Shown in pieces: positions 33,609-36,440 of a DNA stretch of 36,440 nt. The notes under the pieces are model-generated. The model was not told the origin of the DNA and did not search any database. It worked only from the letters and a program-made list of their open reading frames with translations. Made by a program: the position numbers and the translations under genes. The stretch lies in assembly GCA_017882285.1 (NCBI GenBank), contig JADGPS010000031.1:1-36440 (forward strand), given 5' to 3'. How positions within the stretch are numbered: the stretch's first letter is position 1; each line of letters begins with the position of its first letter. This stretch comes from Paludibacter sp. GTDB taxonomy: Bacteria > Bacteroidota > Bacteroidia > Bacteroidales > Paludibacteraceae.

Positions 33609-36440
33609 ATGAAAAAGAAAGATTTATTTTCTCATTTAATCAGTATCACTCTGTTTTTAATGCTATTTGTATCATTAAAAAGCTACGCATTAGATTACAC
33701 AATTACCTTTACCGGTACAGGAGCAAGCACAACGGTAGAGAGCGTAATCGTTCAAAATCTCACAAAAGGCACTACGGTAACCGTACCTGCCGGAAACGTT
33801 TTGAATTTGAATGATGGACCAAATGCTGTTGAACAGCTGAATGCAAATGATGAATTTATACGCATTTATCCCAACCTTGTAGAAGGAAAATCTATTGTAT
33901 CATTTTTTGCAAAGCAAGCTGGTAGCACCCAAATCAATGCCTTTAGCATAGACGGCAGAAAAATAGCCGGAATAACTGAAAATTTGCAAACAGGAAGTAA
34001 TTCGTTTCTACTTTCGTTGCCAACAGGTGCTTTTTCCATTCAGGTAGTAGGAAACGGATATACATATACGGCCAAAATGATAAATCAAACCGGTACAGCA
34101 AGAAAACCTGAAATAGCTTATATTGGTACTGTAAAACCGGCAACTTCCAATCCACAAAAAAGCAAAAGTTCCGCTCTCGGTACAACTACAATGACATACA
34201 CCACCGGTGACCAATTGCTTTATAAAGGGACTTCAGGCAATTACAGTACCATTATTACCGATGTGCCAAACGGAAGTAAAAGTATTAATTTTGTCTTTGT
34301 TGACTGTACTGATGCAGATGGGAACTATTATACTATTGTTACCATTGGTACTCAAACATGGATGGCTTCCAACCTGCGTGTTACCCATTACCGCAATGGA
34401 GAAAGCATTACCAACCTTACAGTGGATGCCGACTGGACTGGTGCCACTTCTGGTGCCTGGTGCGATCAGTTCAACTTGGCTGCCAATGGTATCAAATACG
34501 GACATCTCTACAACTGGTATGCCGCAAGCGATAGCCGCAATATTGCTCCTGTGGGCTGGCATGTAGCCACCGATGCCGAATGGACAACCCTTGAAAACTA
34601 CCTGGTAGCGAATGGATATAATTACGATGGCACTACCACCGGTAACAAAATAGCCAAATCCTTAGCTGCTACTACCGATTGGTATTACGATACAGGCACC
34701 GGTACTATCGGTAATGATTTAACAAAAAATAACACCTCTGGTATTACAGCTCTGCCGGGTGGTTACCGCAATTTCGATGGTACATTCTTCTACATTGGGA
34801 TCGGCGGTGACTGGTGGAGTTCTACCGAGTACTATCTCGACCTCGCCTGGTTCAGGGGCATGGACTACTACTACAGCAGCGTGAGCCAGTACTACCTCTT
34901 TAAGGTGAGTGGTTTCTCTGTGCGCTGCCTTATTGGTGATATTCCGGTTTTATCAACTACAACTGCTTCAACAATTACTTCCACTTCAGCAATTAGTGGA
35001 GGAAATGTAACAGCAGATGGAAATGCAACTGTAACAACCCGTGGAGTATGCTGGAATACAACCGGCAATCCAACAATTGCTGATAACAAAACAACTGATG
35101 GTAGCGGTAGCGGAACTTTTGTTTCTAACCTTTCCAATTTAGCAAGCGGAACCACTTATTATGTACGGGCGTATGCAACTAATAGTCTTGGTACAGGGTA
35201 TGGTTCTCAGGTAAGTTTTACAACTCCCGATATTGTACGACTTGTATCTGCATGTGGATCAATTACCCGTTCGTATGCTAAAGCTTCTCAAAATGTAAAA
35301 TCAAATACCCAAACAGATATAACAGCTCAAACAGATGTTTATTTGTCCAAAAATAGTTCACCGTCTTATCCAAAATTACCACAAACACTCATTGCTGCAA
35401 AAACATTGACTGTAACTGATCCAACGGTTGTTACATTACCTTATGGTACATCGCTTAATTTAGTTGATAATGTAATTGCAATTTATAATTCTGTTGGATT
35501 TGACATTGCTGGATATGGATTGAACTATAAGTTTGACCTGTTAGATGAAAGTGGAAATACAATTGTTTATATAACAGGTTCTACTGCTACTAATCAACAA
35601 CAGTTTATTCGGATAAATGATGCAGCAAGAGGTACTATTCAAGCTCCAGATGCAACTGCTGCACAGGGCACTACTCCGATTGTACGTGTAACAATGTATA
35701 ATCCTCAGAATCCTACTTGTTCTGTACTTATGTCATTTATTAAAATATATATGGCAGTTAAACCACTTCCAACTCCTGTTATTTTACCTTTTTCTTTTTC
35801 ATATGCAGTAGCTTCCTGTTCCGATGTAACCGGTGTGCTTACAACTCAGCAAATGTCACAAATTTATGTTGCGACAGGTTTAAGTATGACAGAATTCAAT
35901 CAATTATATATAATGTTGTATTCAGGTGAAGGAGCTGTTACACAAACTGCCAGCACATACCTGTTGAACTGGACTTTGACAGCAAACCAAATATGGACTA
36001 AGGTGATGGCTTCTGATCCTGCTACATTTACGGCTACAGCAGTTTATACCCCATCAGTTCCTACGCTATACCCAACGGTAACTGTTACGTTAACGCGCAG
36101 ATTTACTAAACCTGCTTCATTGAATATATCATCAACTATGAGTATTTTTTGGTATCCTGTTGCTCCTAATGTAACAAATACTCCTTCAACGAGTGCTAGT
36201 ACACCAATGCCTTGGAATTATGTAAAACATACCATTTATCTTCCAAGTACGGGTGAAACTAATAGTGCCTTAGCGGTTTTTCAGAATAACATTAATCAGG
36301 CATTCGTGCAAAATGCTAATATGAGCCTAAATGGGTTAACAAATTATGAGTACTATTTCATACCAAATACAGGAGCAGCAACTAATGGACTATATTTAAA
36401 TGATAATAGTCAACCAATTATGACTGTAAATGGTGTAACA
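33609..36440 (+). CDS. Secreted FISUMP-domain protein, cut by the right edge
   Basis: Open from the ATG at 33609 to the window end (944 codons, no stop). Order: signal peptide (1-27, LKSYA); residues 81-158 resemble a type IX secretion tail or Ig-like fold (FIRIYPNLVEGKSIVSF, SLPTGAFSIQVVG) although far from the C-terminus; FISUMP/C-type-lectin-like domain at 231-440 (VDCTDADGNYYTIVTIGTQ, TWMASNLRVTHY, GYRNFDGTF, GFSVRC); a fibronectin/Ig-like repeat at 445-535 (TRGVCWNTTGNPT, TYYVRAYATNSLGTGYG); then over 400 residues of unrecognised Ser/Thr-rich beta sequence. Residues 393-434 are dominated by Tyr, Ser, Asp, Leu and Phe with mostly NNC codons, matching diversity-generating retroelement target segments. 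Function is probably surface ligand binding. Confidence 0.85.
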   Translation, partial: MKKKDLFSHLISITLFLMLFVSLKSYALDYTITFTGTGASTTVESVIVQNLTKGTTVTVPAGNVLNLNDGPNAVEQLNANDEFIRIYPNLVEGKSIVSFFAKQAGSTQINAFSIDGRKIAGITENLQTGSNSFLLSLPTGAFSIQVVGNGYTYTAKMINQTGTARKPEIAYIGTVKPATSNPQKSKSSALGTTTMTYTTGDQLLYKGTSGNYSTIITDVPNGSKSINFVFVDCTDADGNYYTIVTIGTQTWMASNLRVTHYRNGESITNLTVDADWTGATSGAWCDQFNLAANGIKYGHLYNWYAASDSRNIAPVGWHVATDAEWTTLENYLVANGYNYDGTTTGNKIAKSLAATTDWYYDTGTGTIGNDLTKNNTSGITALPGGYRNFDGTFFYIGIGGDWWSSTEYYLDLAWFRGMDYYYSSVSQYYLFKVSGFSVRCLIGDIPVLSTTTASTITSTSAISGGNVTADGNATVTTRGVCWNTTGNPTIADNKTTDGSGSGTFVSNLSNLASGTTYYVRAYATNSLGTGYGSQVSFTTPDIVRLVSACGSITRSYAKASQNVKSNTQTDITAQTDVYLSKNSSPSYPKLPQTLIAAKTLTVTDPTVVTLPYGTSLNLVDNVIAIYNSVGFDIAGYGLNYKFDLLDESGNTIVYITGSTATNQQQFIRINDAARGTIQAPDATAAQGTTPIVRVTMYNPQNPTCSVLMSFIKIYMAVKPLPTPVILPFSFSYAVASCSDVTGVLTTQQMSQIYVATGLSMTEFNQLYIMLYSGEGAVTQTASTYLLNWTLTANQIWTKVMASDPATFTATAVYTPSVPTLYPTVTVTLTRRFTKPASLNISSTMSIFWYPVAPNVTNTPSTSASTPMPWNYVKHTIYLPSTGETNSALAVFQNNINQAFVQNANMSLNGLTNYEYYFIPNTGAATNGLYLNDNSQPIMTVNGVT
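34785..34910 (+). other. Candidate diversified segment (VR-like) of the FISUMP domain
   Basis: Of 42 codons, 24 end in C, including TAC (eight), AGC, GAC, CTC, TTC and GGC, all reachable from AAC by changing adenines only. Within it, WWSSTEY and AW are conserved family positions, while the intervening ones are the variable sites. No AAC or AAT codon remains. The template repeat and reverse transcriptase needed to prove diversification are not in the window. Confidence 0.45.

Noticed and set aside
34207-34566. Frames on both strands inside the FISUMP gene
   Set aside because: Shadows of the long in-frame protein, which runs continuously from 33609.

Overview
The window looks like the chromosome of a Bacteroidota bacterium, probably order Bacteroidales (a Paludibacter/Dysgonomonas-like relative; this placement is inference). 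The support is AT-rich DNA, promoters of the Bacteroidota type (TTG, about 20 bp, TAnnTTTG), DUF6266-type proteins, a yicC-gmk-nadD cluster, lipoproteins with short lipoboxes, a FISUMP (Fibrobacter succinogenes major paralogous) domain protein, and a tryptophan leader peptide with W-R-W followed by NYCC. No integrase, plasmid or phage genes are visible.

Layout. 1-6140 is an accessory region: a cut-off hypothetical gene, two tiny co-directional genes sharing an NQ-x-GG-x-TA motif, a DUF6266 protein, a 400-residue orphan, a DUF559 nuclease bounded by inverted repeats, and a second DUF6266-like protein, separated by long repeat-rich gaps. 6870-29312 is mostly housekeeping: aspS and fabD (each with its own terminator), rsmG, a glyoxalase-II-like hydrolase, yicC-gmk-nadD, an attenuator-controlled type 2 trpB, a type II NADH dehydrogenase, the RNase P RNA gene rnpB, yihY, a small membrane protein, folC, a nitroreductase, tilS, mgsA, a DUF1343/NamZ-type muramidase, a large FAD/Fe-S D-lactate (or glycolate) dehydrogenase, and a GH10-like secreted glycosidase. 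29313-30480 is a gene-poor repeat zone. 30481-33242 is a tight cluster of four lipoproteins around a MauE-thioredoxin membrane protein. 33609 to the right edge is one long secreted FISUMP protein that runs out of the window.

Four points stand out. (1) The FISUMP domain contains a stretch (34785-34910) whose codons look like adenine-mutagenised AAC codons, as in diversity-generating retroelement targets; no reverse transcriptase or template repeat is in the window. (2) A family of CCCCT/AGGGG palindromic repeats is scattered through the window. One pair brackets the DUF559 nuclease gene as 24-nt perfect inverted repeats, one supplies the last codons and stop of aspS, and a related element sits inside rnpB. 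(3) A complete Trp attenuator (leader peptide, antiterminator and terminator can all be drawn) controls a type 2 TrpB. (4) A 12-cysteine secreted lipoprotein lies beside a MauE-thioredoxin fusion.

All functional calls come from reading motifs by eye; no database search was run.
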